NCBI GenBank assembly: GCA_029851415.1
Contig: CM056741.1
Coordinates: 160,815,685-160,879,684 of the forward strand
Direction: 5' to 3'
DNA from: Eretmocerus hayati
Lineage: Eukaryota; Arthropoda; Insecta; Hymenoptera; Aphelinidae
Length of the DNA stretch: 64,000 nt
A program made the translations under genes and the position numbers. Under the pieces are notes generated by a model. It ran no database searches and was not told the origin of the DNA. It saw nothing but the letters and a program-made list of their open reading frames with translations. This document shows positions 38,801 through 48,906 of the stretch, piece after piece. The stretch's first letter is position 1; every line of letters begins with the position of its first letter.

Positions 38801-41800
38801 CTTAATTTGATCTAGTATGAAAAACATCCGTATCTGTGAATTTTGAACCTTCCGACCGCACTGTCTGAATTATTCTATTGGCTTTGTTGCTACTGCTCAT
38901 ATTTATAATGAGTCTTGAACTAGTTTTAAGCACTCATAACTCGTATTCTGAATCACTTCATTAAGAGGATGTCGGATACCGACATTGTCGATTTTCCGGA
39001 TTTCTCGACGGATTTTCGAGATATCGGGATTCTACTAACAAGGGGAGTCCGGAGTCTCCGGGTCCTGAAATCTCACCAAAATTTTTTCACAGTTTCGTAC
39101 CACCTAAAATATGAAGAATCCAGAGTAACTCCGTCAAATGGGCATCCTGTTCAAAGTTACAGCCACTGAGATTAACATTGCCCATATAGGCCCATGTTAA
39201 AAAGTGATATATATAGATATACTAGCAACGCTGACATTTTTACTTGTAGCTCTGAACAGGGAGCCCATTTGACAGAGTTGCTTTGGGTTCTTCATATTCT
39301 AGGTGGCACGAAACTGTAAAAAAAATTTGGTGAGATTTCAGGACCCGGAGACTCCGAACTCCCCTTGTAAGTAACGCCGATTCTATTTGGCTCATAGAAT
39401 CGGCGTTACTTGTTAGATTTTTGATATCTCAAAAATTCATCGAGAAATCCGAAAACTCGACCATGTCGGTAACTGTACAATATTGATAGGACTCCGACAC
39501 CCCCTTAACACCAGATGGGGTTCTACCCTAAGGTGGAACCATACATACATACATACATACTACAATCAGTAAGAAAAAACATTTTACATTTGAGAATGCA
39601 AAATTTTGTGCAGATTCTCGTTACAAAGTGATTAAATTGCGCGCAAAATTTTTACAGGCAAAATAAATTGACCAAGCCTGGTTGGCCAGATAACTCACCA
39701 AGTTCATCTAACAAGCCCTGGCACTCGCAAGATAGGCCTAGGCCCAACCGTCCATACCAATCGAGTGATAAATATGATGAGAATCCAGGAGAAGCTCAGA
39801 AATGGCCCCCGGAACGTCAGCCCTGGGAACGTTATCCAGAATCGTCGCGACCCCATTCGCCCTTAGACGCAGATATCATTACAGACGATGGGCCACCGAA
39901 TTTTCCCAAATGGGATAGACCATCAGAGCAGAGGTATATTTTCTTTTTTGAAGCAACTCTTACTCATGATCTGTAAAAACAGTAGAATACTTATATCATC
40001 TTATAGGGTCACATTTCATTTTATCAAAATTTACTTTTGGGCTTGCTTGGAGGCTCCTTACGTATCTTATAATAACGTAGTCCACAAAATGAGCGATGAC
40101 ATTTTGTTAACGAAAATTTGATTCTTTGATGGACGCTTTTGCATGAACTTTTTTCTGCCAGACCGGTAAAATCTCATCGAAATTGAGTGCACAAGTACAC
40201 GAATGAAAATCGAATGAATTAACGTTTGCCAGCAGTAACGAGCGCTTCACAAAATTTGTTAGAATTTCTTCCGATAGATTATGGTCTCTATTTATAAAAG
40301 TTTTACCTCTGGTGAGCCTGTCATTTTCCCATCTGATATGATAAAGAGTTATGCCGGTCTTTGATTCCCATGATCAAAATTATTTCTCATATGATTAATG
40401 CTGGATACAATTCTGACTATTGAAAAGAGCTTGGATGGTCGAGTAAAAAATTCTGTTGTTCTCACAGCATCAATGAATTCGCTGACAACGTGATCTGTAC
40501 GGAGATTGAAGATCTCAGGATTTCAACTGGGTCAGTAAAATTGTTGGGAACGTCAGGGAGAAAGTGAGCATGGGCCATCATAATATCTATGCGCTAGATC
40601 AGCCCTTTCATTTCTCCCAGCTTAAACCAAACTACAAGAGATTTTCATGCTTTCTAAACTCGTGCTTACTCAAAAAACGTGTATAGAAGAATGAGAATGC
40701 TGACTTTTTACAATCCCCCCGGAAACAAATTACTGCTATCTACGAGCCTTGACTCGGCTCTCTTCGCTTGGAGATAAATCCTTTAAAAAAAAAAAAGTGA
40801 TTCGATCGCATCAAGTCGAGCCACACCATAAGCTTGGCTTGAGTATTACTGACTCAAAATTCAATAAACAGATCACTTGAAACTAAAATAATGATTTTCA
40901 ACAGGCCTAGCTATACGCATCACGTGGATAGCTACATAAACGAACCAAATGGATGGAACGATCGAAACGATTATGGAGGCCTTGGACCTAGTAAATTTCC
41001 AACAAGGCCTGGACTCAATTTAGGCCCTGGAGATGACTACTATAACAACAACGACAGACCTCATTTCTCACACTATCACTATCCTTCGAGTGGTGCCAGT
41101 GCAGGTGGTTCTCATCAAGGACTTCATAGTCAGAGACATCCACCGAATTATCCGTTTAGTGGTAACGGCGAGTGGGTATTGCTATCAACAAATCGAGGCT
41201 ACTCTAAATCGAGGCAGAGGTCTCTTAAATTTGATGCGCTCAATGCAACTATAGCCAGTGGTGATAAAAGAAAACAGGGAGATGAAAATGAGGCGCCTGT
41301 GCACTCAATGACCTCCAACAGACAGGTAAGTCGTGCCGTCGTGTTAGCTAATATCAAGTAGCTATCATCTTTTTTTTCGTGTCAGGTGACGTGGGTAGAG
41401 GAATAGTTTGTGTTGATTTTTCAAAAACTGATTATTGATAAATTTCATGGGGCAAAAAAAACAGGTCAATGAAAGCACATGTGGGTGTACTCGCGTCATC
41501 TACTTATAACTCGTTTTTCAGAATTGACTCTTTCTTTTTAGTGCAACAGTACAGTCAAAATTCCCAGTGATTAATGTCAAATTCTGTATCGATGCAGATG
41601 CAACCAGTACAATAATGTAGAGAATCGATTGATACTCAAAAAGCAAGTGTGGAATTTGATGACACGGTTCTACAAAATTTGTAAATACCCACGTGTCCCA
41701 TTTGTCCCAAAGTCTGAACTTTGAAATCTGACGAATCATGTTGTCGATCCATCCGAAATATCTCTACATTAAATATTCCACCAAGATAGGCAAATTCTAG

Positions 41801-44800
41801 CAACCTCCAAAATCTGTTTCAAGACTAAAACAATTGTCCTACATTGAGCATGATTCAAAATTTTGGCTCAAAAATGAAAATTGCTCTAATTGACCGACCT
41901 TTGACTACATTTGTTCAGAAAGCATTTTATAATACAAACTGAGCTTTCTTGGTTGAAAGAATTACTACAAAAACTCCTAAAATAGTCTTGAAAAAATTTT
42001 GGAGTGGTTTCCTAAAATTTTGTTGGATCCGTGAATAGCTCTGTGATTCTTCTTATCATAACCACCCAGGTTTAATCAACAATTCGCCAATGTGTAAGAA
42101 GACTTTCATAAACTGTTGATGCACAGTACAGCTAAAATAGCCTCTGCTTGAACAGAAAGTTCTGGCTATTGATTTCCAAATTGATTGATCTTACGTTGAA
42201 CACACTCACCAGGAGAGTGTTTCAGATCCGGATCACGGATTAGTCTGAAACTCTGGGAATAGTCTTCTTTCAGCACCAAAAGATGAAACCCAAAATTATA
42301 GACCCTAACGCTGAAGCGTTTTTGAGCTACAGCCGATAACATTAGCATTGCCCATATATGCCAATGTTAAAAATCATACATATAAGTATACCTGCAAGGC
42401 TAACGTCCTTGGCTGTAGCTCGGAAACGCTTGAGCGTTAGGGTCTATAATTTTGGGTTTCATCTTTTGGTGCTGAAAGGAGACTATTTTCAAAGTTTCAG
42501 CCAAATCTGTGACCCGGATTTGAAACACTCCCCTGGTCAGTTGGACTTTTTGATGGTTAATCTTATGATCAAAATTCAGGTCTAATAGGAAGAGATCGCA
42601 GTAATATTCAGTACCCTAGTAATTCAGTAGCCCGAAATCCATTTCGGGAATATATCGAGCTTTACTCAACTAAATCACATATAATTTGTATGCACCAATA
42701 GAATGCGTGCCAGAATTGCACCATGAAAGAAGTTGCTTGAAAATGAGAAAAAAAAAATTCAAGATGACGACAAACTCCAACCCTACCCTAGATGATAAGA
42801 GTCTCGGGAACATTTTTTCCCTCACGTGTAGTCAGGCTCGTCAAGTTATTTTCATTTTAATTTTCATCCAAAAATCTTAGAATCTAAAAGCCGGATTGAT
42901 GCATGTTTTTACAAAAGAGCTTTCAGAATTTTTTGTTTGGGATTTTTCTCCGAAGTGTCATGAAAAGTCGTAGGAGAGCTCTAGGTTGCACGAAAAATTG
43001 TTACTTCGGACTGTACAGTACAATTGATTTCGGGTGCAGCTATGATTCATAACGAGACTATTAAAGAGTAAGATGAATACTTTTGATTGGATCTGAAATA
43101 GCTACGTGGATCCTCGATTCCTTTACAGACCATCATTTCTACTCGGCCCATGTCTTCCTCATTCGACACTACTGTATTCTACTCTGAATTTTGCAAGACT
43201 TATGAATAGAGACCGTCCTCGTCACAGACATCGATTGACCAATTATCTGGTGGACCAACGTATTATTTGCCCCGACAACATTCAGTAACAATATTGGGTC
43301 TTCTCGTCGAATATTTTTATTCGAAACAATAATACACGATTTACACATTTTGTTTAATTTGCGCGCGTAATGGAAGTGTTGAATCATACCAGAGACGTCA
43401 GAGAAAAGTTAATAATGTAACTGTGACGCTAATATTCTCAAATGTGTACACAAGTTAGGACTATCCATTTGGGTGTATAACAGCTCCGAGCGGCTCACGT
43501 ACAGAGAAAACGCATCAGTTGAAATCTCATTACCGTTACATGAAATTTGCCGTTGTGCGCTCGTGAGGTGAGATTAAAATGCGCTTCATGTAAACCGAAA
43601 TTGAAGCTGGAACTAATCGAGATCTTTTTCCGCGTGAGTGAGCTTAATCGAATGAAAATCGCCGTACAATACCCGCTAAGTGTCTCAATGCAAACTTCGT
43701 AGCCTCCGTTCAGGCGTTATTAATTTTTTAATGAATTTGAGCCACGCCTGCATCGCTTGAGTGAAAAGAGTTTAGTGCAATTTAGGTCCTGTCGATAACT
43801 GAATTAGATCGTGACACTCTTGTACAAATTCCCATCAAAAAATAGAAATGAATGGGTTTGATCCAGGTTGAACCAGACTATATAAGATCGTAGATTATTA
43901 AAGAAGTAGGTTTAAAATCATAACGAAATAATGAAATTTGTTAAGTGGGTAAAAATTCTGGTTTCCGCAGCCTGAACGACTTTCCCGGTTCGACCCTTAG
44001 GGTGTGTCCACAAATGATGCATAAGCGTGCATATGCATGCACATTCAGTACACACGCGCATCTGCACTGTCCACGTTGGTCCACGTGTACCATGATCAGC
44101 TTCTCATCGGATTTGAGCAGAGGGTTAGAGGGTTCAAATCATAAAATCTCTGATTTGAGTCATTTTGCGTGTTTCCTTCGTCACCAGCTGATCCAAAGCA
44201 GAACTGAACGAGTTCCGTACCAAATCCGACGCTTTGCACACGTGCACGTGAGCAGTACATATGCACGCAAATGCCCACATAATATGCATCATTTGTGGAT
44301 TCACCCTTAGTCGAAGGTCGGAATCATCTTTTGAAAGCGGAGGCCAGCGGCCGTATTCTGAATTTTGGCTGCATATGTGGCACTCTGTCAGTAACCAGTA
44401 AAATTTGCCGCATTTGCTGCAGTTTGCCGTCGCAATTTGCCGTTTTTTCCACGGCAAACGCTATCGGCAAGGCAAATACGACAAATCAGTGGTAAACTGC
44501 ATCAAATGCGGCAAATTTTACAGGTTACCGACAGAGCGCAAGCGATGCCGGCAAACTTTGCGGTAAAAATTGCCGGAAAATTTTACAGCAAAATTTAAAA
44601 TACGGTCCAGGGAAGCCATCCCATCTGACGATTAAGGTAGTACTATGTTAACTCATTTTTTTTCAAGATGCTCAAAGTCTTAGAAACTTTACCAGTTCAG
44701 CCCGAATTCCGCCAGTGGCTTTTACTCTACCCCTAGTCTAGTCATAATTTCAGAGGCTTACAATCTGTAACAGCCGAAGAGAGACAGCAACAGACATAGA

Positions 44801-46129
44801 CATCCTCGTCAATAGTTACAAATTCGTGACTTCAAGGCGAATTTAGGTGAACAGTGGCTCACGGCTGAGCCACAAGCGAACTAGGTTTCGTGAAAAACTA
44901 CTGAGTACATGCATTATAAATCGAAATATGAAAGTACAGTGGAATCCCTCAGATCAGATACGATGAAATCGAACAAAAACACATATGAAAATCACAAAAA
45001 ATTCTGGAGCTCAGAACTTTCCCCACAAGCAAGCTAGGCCTCTCGAATATCATCTGAGTTTCCTGTTCGCAAGACAATATAAGCTTTGTTTATGATTTCA
45101 TCAAAAATTCTTCAGGTCAATCAGTTCACCATAGCTCTACCTCAAGCTCTACATTTTGATCGTTCTTTGATTTTCTTCTTCGCACATCTGATGGGAAAAT
45201 AGTGTTTGACTCTTTTGTCAGTAGTTTCCACCTTCTAGTGACAATTCCGACGATCACTCTTGCCTATAGGCGAAAGAAAATCACTACATGTGTGGAAGCG
45301 AAGATCAGCTCTCGTACCGAGCCCGTGTTGAATCATTTCATCTCTAGACAAAGAAATAGGATACGACACTTTTTAGCCTCCCTGGCTGATGAGAACGTCA
45401 AATCTGGATATCATTTGGTCTTGAATACTAAGAATGATTCAACACCAAAAAATTCTCATTTTTTGTTGATGGCGGAACCGTTCTTTGAATTTTCGAAGAT
45501 TTTTACAAAATGACCCTTCAAAATGAAAATTTGCAAGACACTCGCCTTTTTCGTTATTTTTATCTCGAATATACAATACAAGCTTAATTTCCAAGTATTT
45601 TTGCCATTACTCAATTCATATGAATTTTGCACTAACGGATCTAACGCTTCGTCAATTCATTGAGTTTTGTCATTCTGACCCATCCATCCATCCATAAAGC
45701 CCTATTATTCATTCTCCAAAAATGTACATTAATTGAAAAAATTTGTTTCAGGTGAGACTAATGGTACTACCTCCAATTGATGGAACCAATACGACGACAT
45801 CGCACGGTGGCATGCTCGAGGTTGAAAAAACATTTAAAACAGTAGACCAGAGTAAAGCCGAATATGATGCAGCCAAAGGTCTAAATGAAAAAGCCAATGG
45901 CAAACCAAACTCATCATCTACCAAAGCTCCGATTTCGAATGTAAATCGTCCAACTCAGCAAGCTGCCGCTGCATCTCCAGGAAATTCAGCTGTACTTGCT
46001 GCAGTTGGTGCTGGAATGGTACCAGCCACAATGGCTATGGTTTTACCCATGGTTTTGGGTAGAAAGAAGAGGCAAACGAGTGTGAGACTCGAAAGTTGGC
46101 CCAGTCAACCTAGGACAAATCAAATGTGA
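29815..46129 (+). CDS. Gene B: secreted/membrane low-complexity protein, five coding exons
   Basis: Exons: 29815-30201, 38054-38304, 39658-39933, 40905-41325 and 45752-46129. All junctions are GT-AG and phases agree (0, 2/1, 2/1, 0), giving 570 residues. The ATG follows an acceptor by three bases and opens a clear signal peptide (residues 1-21, LVSAQ cut region). A His6/Gln-rich run and an acidic Ser run follow. The middle is rich in Pro, Trp, Asn and Lys (repeated SNKPW). NGGWVTL (about 152-158) and NGEWVLL (about 392-398), each followed by SKSK/SKSR, form an internal repeat. A hydrophobic segment at about 524-548 precedes RKKR (549-552), a furin-like site or stop-transfer charge. No known enzyme fold. 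Intron 1 (7.9 kb) and intron 4 (4.4 kb) hold several MITEs. The function is unknown. Confidence 0.8.
30202..33960. other. Gene B intron 1, left part
   Basis: No exon in a compatible phase was found. The stretch contains a CA microsatellite near 31126-31138 and an 8-bp perfect stem at 32818-32840 (GTCACGAG...CTCGTGAC), both unremarkable. Confidence 0.5.
33961..34684. mobile_element. 663-bp near-perfect palindrome, Penelope-like inverted pair
   Basis: Arms 34011-34337 and 34347-34673 (327 bases each) are complementary with no mismatch that I could find, around the nine-base loop ATCACAAGC. Each arm carries the CCTGAAGAGGGCTGT...ACAGCCGAAACG block typical of Penelope-like element ends. TCGATGATTGTA occurs at 33961-33972 and again at 34673-34684, a candidate 12-base target duplication enclosing the insertion. 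No reverse transcriptase or GIY-YIG frame is present. The arms' identity implies a recent event. It lies in gene B intron 1. Confidence 0.7.
34583..34613 (+). ncRNA. Hammerhead-ribozyme-like core (right arm)
   Basis: CTGAAGA, then a stem GGCTGT / ACAGCC closed by ATTATA, then GAAAC reproduces the order of the conserved hammerhead core (CUGANGA, stem II, GAAA). Hammerheads of this sort are known in Penelope-like retroelements. One extra G follows CTGAAGA before the six-pair stem, and I could not find an obvious stem III with a cleavage triplet. It may therefore be inactive or act only in a dimer. The mirror copy lies on the minus strand at about 34101-34071. Confidence 0.4.
34685..35167. other. 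No feature recognised (gene B intron 1)
   Basis: AT-rich sequence between the palindrome and the Tc1-type foldback. A 73-codon plus frame at 34677-34898 begins in the palindrome's end and is not a supported gene. Confidence 0.5.
35168..35944. mobile_element. 777-bp Tc1-type foldback element
   Basis: The element starts CAGTACCGTGCAAAAATTCC and ends with its complement (GGCACGGTACTG), flanked by TA at 35166-35167 and 35945-35946. CAGTAC.GTGCAAAA termini and TA duplication are characteristic of Tc1-like elements. The inverted repeat extends through almost the whole element: both arms contain the AAGCATCTT, GGTACC and AATGGCATTTTTTCCGC-like blocks in mirror order. No transposase frame remains. 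It lies in gene B intron 1. Confidence 0.8.
35945..38053. other. No feature recognised (gene B intron 1, right end)
   Basis: AT-rich sequence. The frame at 36652-36888 (plus) has no fitting splice sites or motif. Exon 2 of gene B starts at 38054 after ccctcacag. Confidence 0.5.
38961..39508. mobile_element. TTAA-flanked piggyBac-type MITE with a nested insertion
   Basis: TTAA at 38961-38964 and 39505-39508 borders inverted ends (GAGGATGTCGG at left, CCGACACCCCC at right). The internal arms match as well (GTCGATTTTCCGGATTTCTCG against CGAGAAATCCGAAAACTCGAC). TTAA duplication is the hallmark of piggyBac transposition. A second MITE of another family (39034-39372) sits inside, and a perfect 15-pair hairpin (GTAACGCCGATTCTA) follows it at 39371-39410. 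It lies in gene B intron 2. No coding capacity. Confidence 0.65.
39034..39372. mobile_element. Palindromic MITE family M1, copy a (arm type 1)
   Basis: Ends ACTAACAAGGGGAG and CCCCTTGTAAGT; inverted-repeat arms with ATATGAAGAATCCAGAGTAACT and GTCAAATGGG blocks; centre with AACATTGCCCATATAGGCCC. About 339 bases. Shares its arms with the copy at 54440 and its centre with all family members. Nested in the piggyBac-type MITE. Confidence 0.7.
39540..39561. repeat. CATA microsatellite
   Basis: About five CATA units in a row, inside gene B intron 2. Confidence 0.8.
39934..40904. other. Gene B intron 3
   Basis: Bounded by CAGAG|GTATAT and ttttcaacag|G. No exon, repeat or other feature stands out within its 971 bases. 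Confidence 0.6.
42204..42541. mobile_element. Palindromic MITE family M1, copy b (arm type 3)
   Basis: Ends ACTCACCAGGAGAGTGTTTC and GAAACACTCCCCTGGTCAGT. Arms carry TATAATTTTGGGTTTCATC and the AACGCT(T/G)AGCGTT region. The centre has TTAGCATTGCCCATATATGC and GGCTAACG. About 338 bases, in gene B intron 4. The centre matches the other copies while the arms are distinct from both other arm types. Confidence 0.65.
42542..43996. other. No feature recognised (gene B intron 4)
   Basis: AT-rich sequence, somewhat GC-richer around 43480-43780. No frame with fitting splice phase. Confidence 0.45.
44000..44306. mobile_element. TTA-flanked hairpin MITE
   Basis: GGGTGTGTCCACAAATGATG at left and CATCATTTGTGGATTCACCC at right form a terminal inverted repeat of about 23 bases, flanked by TTA at 43997-43999 and 44307-44309. 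Subterminal blocks are rich in GCATATGC and CACGTG. About 307 bases, no coding capacity. The TTA duplication suggests PIF/Harbinger mobilisation (inference). Diverged copy at 8687-8925. Gene B intron 4. Confidence 0.7.
44349..44608. mobile_element. TGCCG-rich inverted-repeat element
   Basis: GGCCGTATTCTGAATTTTGG at left is matched by the complement of CAAAATTTAAAATACGGTCC at right. Internally CTGTCAGTAACC / GGTTACCGACAG and AAATTTGCCGCATTTG / CAAATGCGGCAAATTT are inverted. It is dense in TTTGCCG words. About 260 bases, no frame. It starts only 40 bases after the preceding MITE. Confidence 0.65.
44609..45751. other. No feature recognised (gene B intron 4, end)
   Basis: A perfect 8-pair hairpin GTGGCTCA...TGAGCCAC occurs near 44855-44874. 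The 103-codon frame at 45202-45513 has no motif, signal or splice fit, and I do not call it coding. Exon 5 begins at 45752. Confidence 0.45.
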
Positions 46130-46805
46130 AATTGGACTGATCGTTGAATGCACTAAAAGTGACCACCGAAACGATCTCGCACAAATGACGCCAAGATAGC
46201 CTGAATAATACGTGTGTACTATCCCACAATATCTCGTTTTCTTTTGTTGATGTTGAGTGATACGCTCATGATAGTAGAGCCAATTCGCTCGGAATATTAT
46301 AGATTAATCCACAGCGAGAAACACGATTTGCTCCTTCAATAACTACCACTAGTACAGAATACACATTTCATACCTGGAGTATAAGATTAATCGAATTGAA
46401 CCTTTTGCTTACATCCACATCAACCATGAATATCCATGGAAACATGCATGAAAATGTTTGTATAGATAATTAATATTTAGAAGCATTTATTCAGCTCTGC
46501 CTGCGAGCTTTACGAAATAATTTACTCTTAATTATGTGATACCCGTCATTACATCAGAGTATGTTACGACGATATTTTTATCTTCTAAGTGACTATAGGA
46601 TTACTGGTCGATGTCTCCATGATCCCTCAAAAAGAGGTTTACAAGGAATCTAAATACTCCTCTCCTCCCCTACCGTCCAAGTATTCTATCTGGATTCTAA
46701 TATCAAGCTTCAATAGACATGATTTTTCAGATAGGTCGACTAATATATGTAAATAGAAGAAAATACGCACAATTGTTGTACTTATTTTAGTATTCTTGTT
46801 CATAG

Positions 46806-46843
<38 letters not shown>

Positions 46844-46893
46844 TCGTAATGATAAGGTAATTTGAAGAACACAAATCGATGATCATAGGAAGA
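46130..46893 (+). other. Probable 3' UTR of gene B
   Basis: Follows the TGA at 46127-46129. It contains a TA dinucleotide run (about 46808-46840). The first clear AATAAA is at 46894-46899. Transcript extent is inferred. Confidence 0.35.
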
Positions 46894-46899
46894 AATAAA
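46894..46899 (+). terminator. Possible polyadenylation signal of gene B
   Basis: AATAAA about 765 bases beyond the gene B stop codon, the first canonical signal that I noticed on this strand. Such hexamers are common in AT-rich DNA. Confidence 0.3.
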
Positions 46900-48906
46900 A
46901 GACTTTTTCATTATATGAAGTTTTATATTTACAAAATTCGCAATATTCGTCCAGGATTCATCCTCATTCAATAGAAATTCATCATTTTTGACAGACTGAA
47001 AAATCTAATGTTTCATTCACAGTATTTCATTGTGACAAAATTCAAAACTGTGTTGAGTCGGATATACTCTGATAATGATTTGACAGCAAATATCTGGTGG
47101 AAACGACTATTCCTCACACAAAAACTTTCCACGCAGATGATTTTGCTTGAACTTTGTTCGAATTGTATTTTTTATGTGCCAATTCTGTGCATTTTCAGGA
47201 AATTCAATTTTAGAATCGGAGGAACTATTACTTGACCAAAAAGCGTGGATTTCTCTGGATCAAAGTGAGTCGTTCACAAATTTTCATCTTTTACTCAATT
47301 ATACCTAAGTAGAAAGTGAGCTTATACTTACATTTTACTAGTAAAGTATTCAGTCATGATGTGATGATCTTAAATAATACATCTTGAAAGGTAAAAAATA
47401 AAAGATTCTACAAACAATACGATAAGTCATTTGTTTCTCATTCTTCCGGAAATTTCTGTATCTCGTTTTTCATTCTGATTGTTCAATTCTTGATAGTAAA
47501 AGTCGAGTTTTCAATGAAATGAATCTCTTCATCCATATATAAATCTGTTTACATCTTGCATGAGTTAACGACGAGAGCAACCGGATGCAAAATATGTCAC
47601 GAGAGACAATTCAATGAATAATAAGACTTATAGTCCTTGAAGATACGTTCATGTGATTCTGATCCTAAAAGATCAATTTTTACCGTAAATGAGGCAGTCG
47701 TACTATTTAGTCAATGATTATAAACCAATACTGCCAACTCTGTTTCAGTTATTGATAATAATAATTGCAAACAGAATCCTTTCCAATTGTAAGAGTAAGA
47801 ACAACCGTCTTTATATCTAAACGGTTAATCCCCTGATTCATGGATTTCTGAAATATATATGAACGGCAACAATTTTTTCCTCATCTTCATCCATCTTTCT
47901 CTCTGCAAGATGAAAGAGAATAAAAGTGCTGTTGGAACGATCGATTGATCATTTGATGAACATCAATCATATGCTCAATGAACAGATCAATATTTCAGAT
48001 GAGTTGGAAGTGTTTACAAGTGGATTTTCGATGTTACACGCATACTTCGCACTCGGTGTCACCGCTACGATAAAAGCAAACGCATCGTGATTGTCAATCA
48101 CGGGCAGAATTTGGGAAACTTTCTAACGAGTCGGAGAGCATGAATCATGCATGATTATGTTTCACATTCAGTATCATGTCCCATACCGATGACGGGAACA
48201 TCAATCATAGATAGAAATGATTTTGCTTGAGCATGATTGGCTCGTACATTCTTAGAAAGTCTCAAATGATTCAATAAACACGGATTTCACACTTTTTACG
48301 TCTTTTAGATTAAAGTGTAAGGATTCTACTCTATCCCGCCATCCTCTTAGAATATTTTGAGCTCCAACTCTCACGAAAACGGAAAAATTGTCATTCTCTT
48401 TGCAAATTAGAAGATATCCATAACATGAAAATCAATCATTATCGACTAATTAGATTCTAAACAGACTTGTTCTGGTTTTTCAGTACATACGCGCTATCAT
48501 GCAAAAATCGAGAATATTATATTACGTCCTGCAATGATGCTTCTTAGCTATGCGGTCCTATCAATATTACATACTATTTGAGGAGTATCACTAAGCATTC
48601 GACAGGGCTCTATGGATAACGGGAAAGATTGTTTCTATCATCAAAGTTCTAAATTTCTGAATATTTAACTCAGAACAGTGAAAATAAGAATATCTAATGA
48701 CATCACTAATACAATTACTTGGATTAATTCAGTGACATGTATCCAGAATGAGATACTTCTAATTCACAGTCCAAGAAGTATTGAGAAATTCACGTAAACC
48801 ACACAGCCCTATCAAAAGATCTCATTCATTGGTTGATTAATTGGTACTCATCAATCTCTACGAAGTGAGACTGGAGTAACAAAATAAAATCATTCGTCAA
48901 CAGTTT
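46900..48906. other. Intergenic gap between convergent genes B and C
   Basis: AT-rich. A 17-base perfect palindrome CGTGATTGTCAATCACG lies near 48088. No gene or repeat is supported. Confidence 0.5.

Noticed and set aside
45202..45513. 103-codon plus frame in gene B intron 4
   Set aside because: No domain or splice sites with a phase fitting exons 4 and 5, which already join directly in phase 0.
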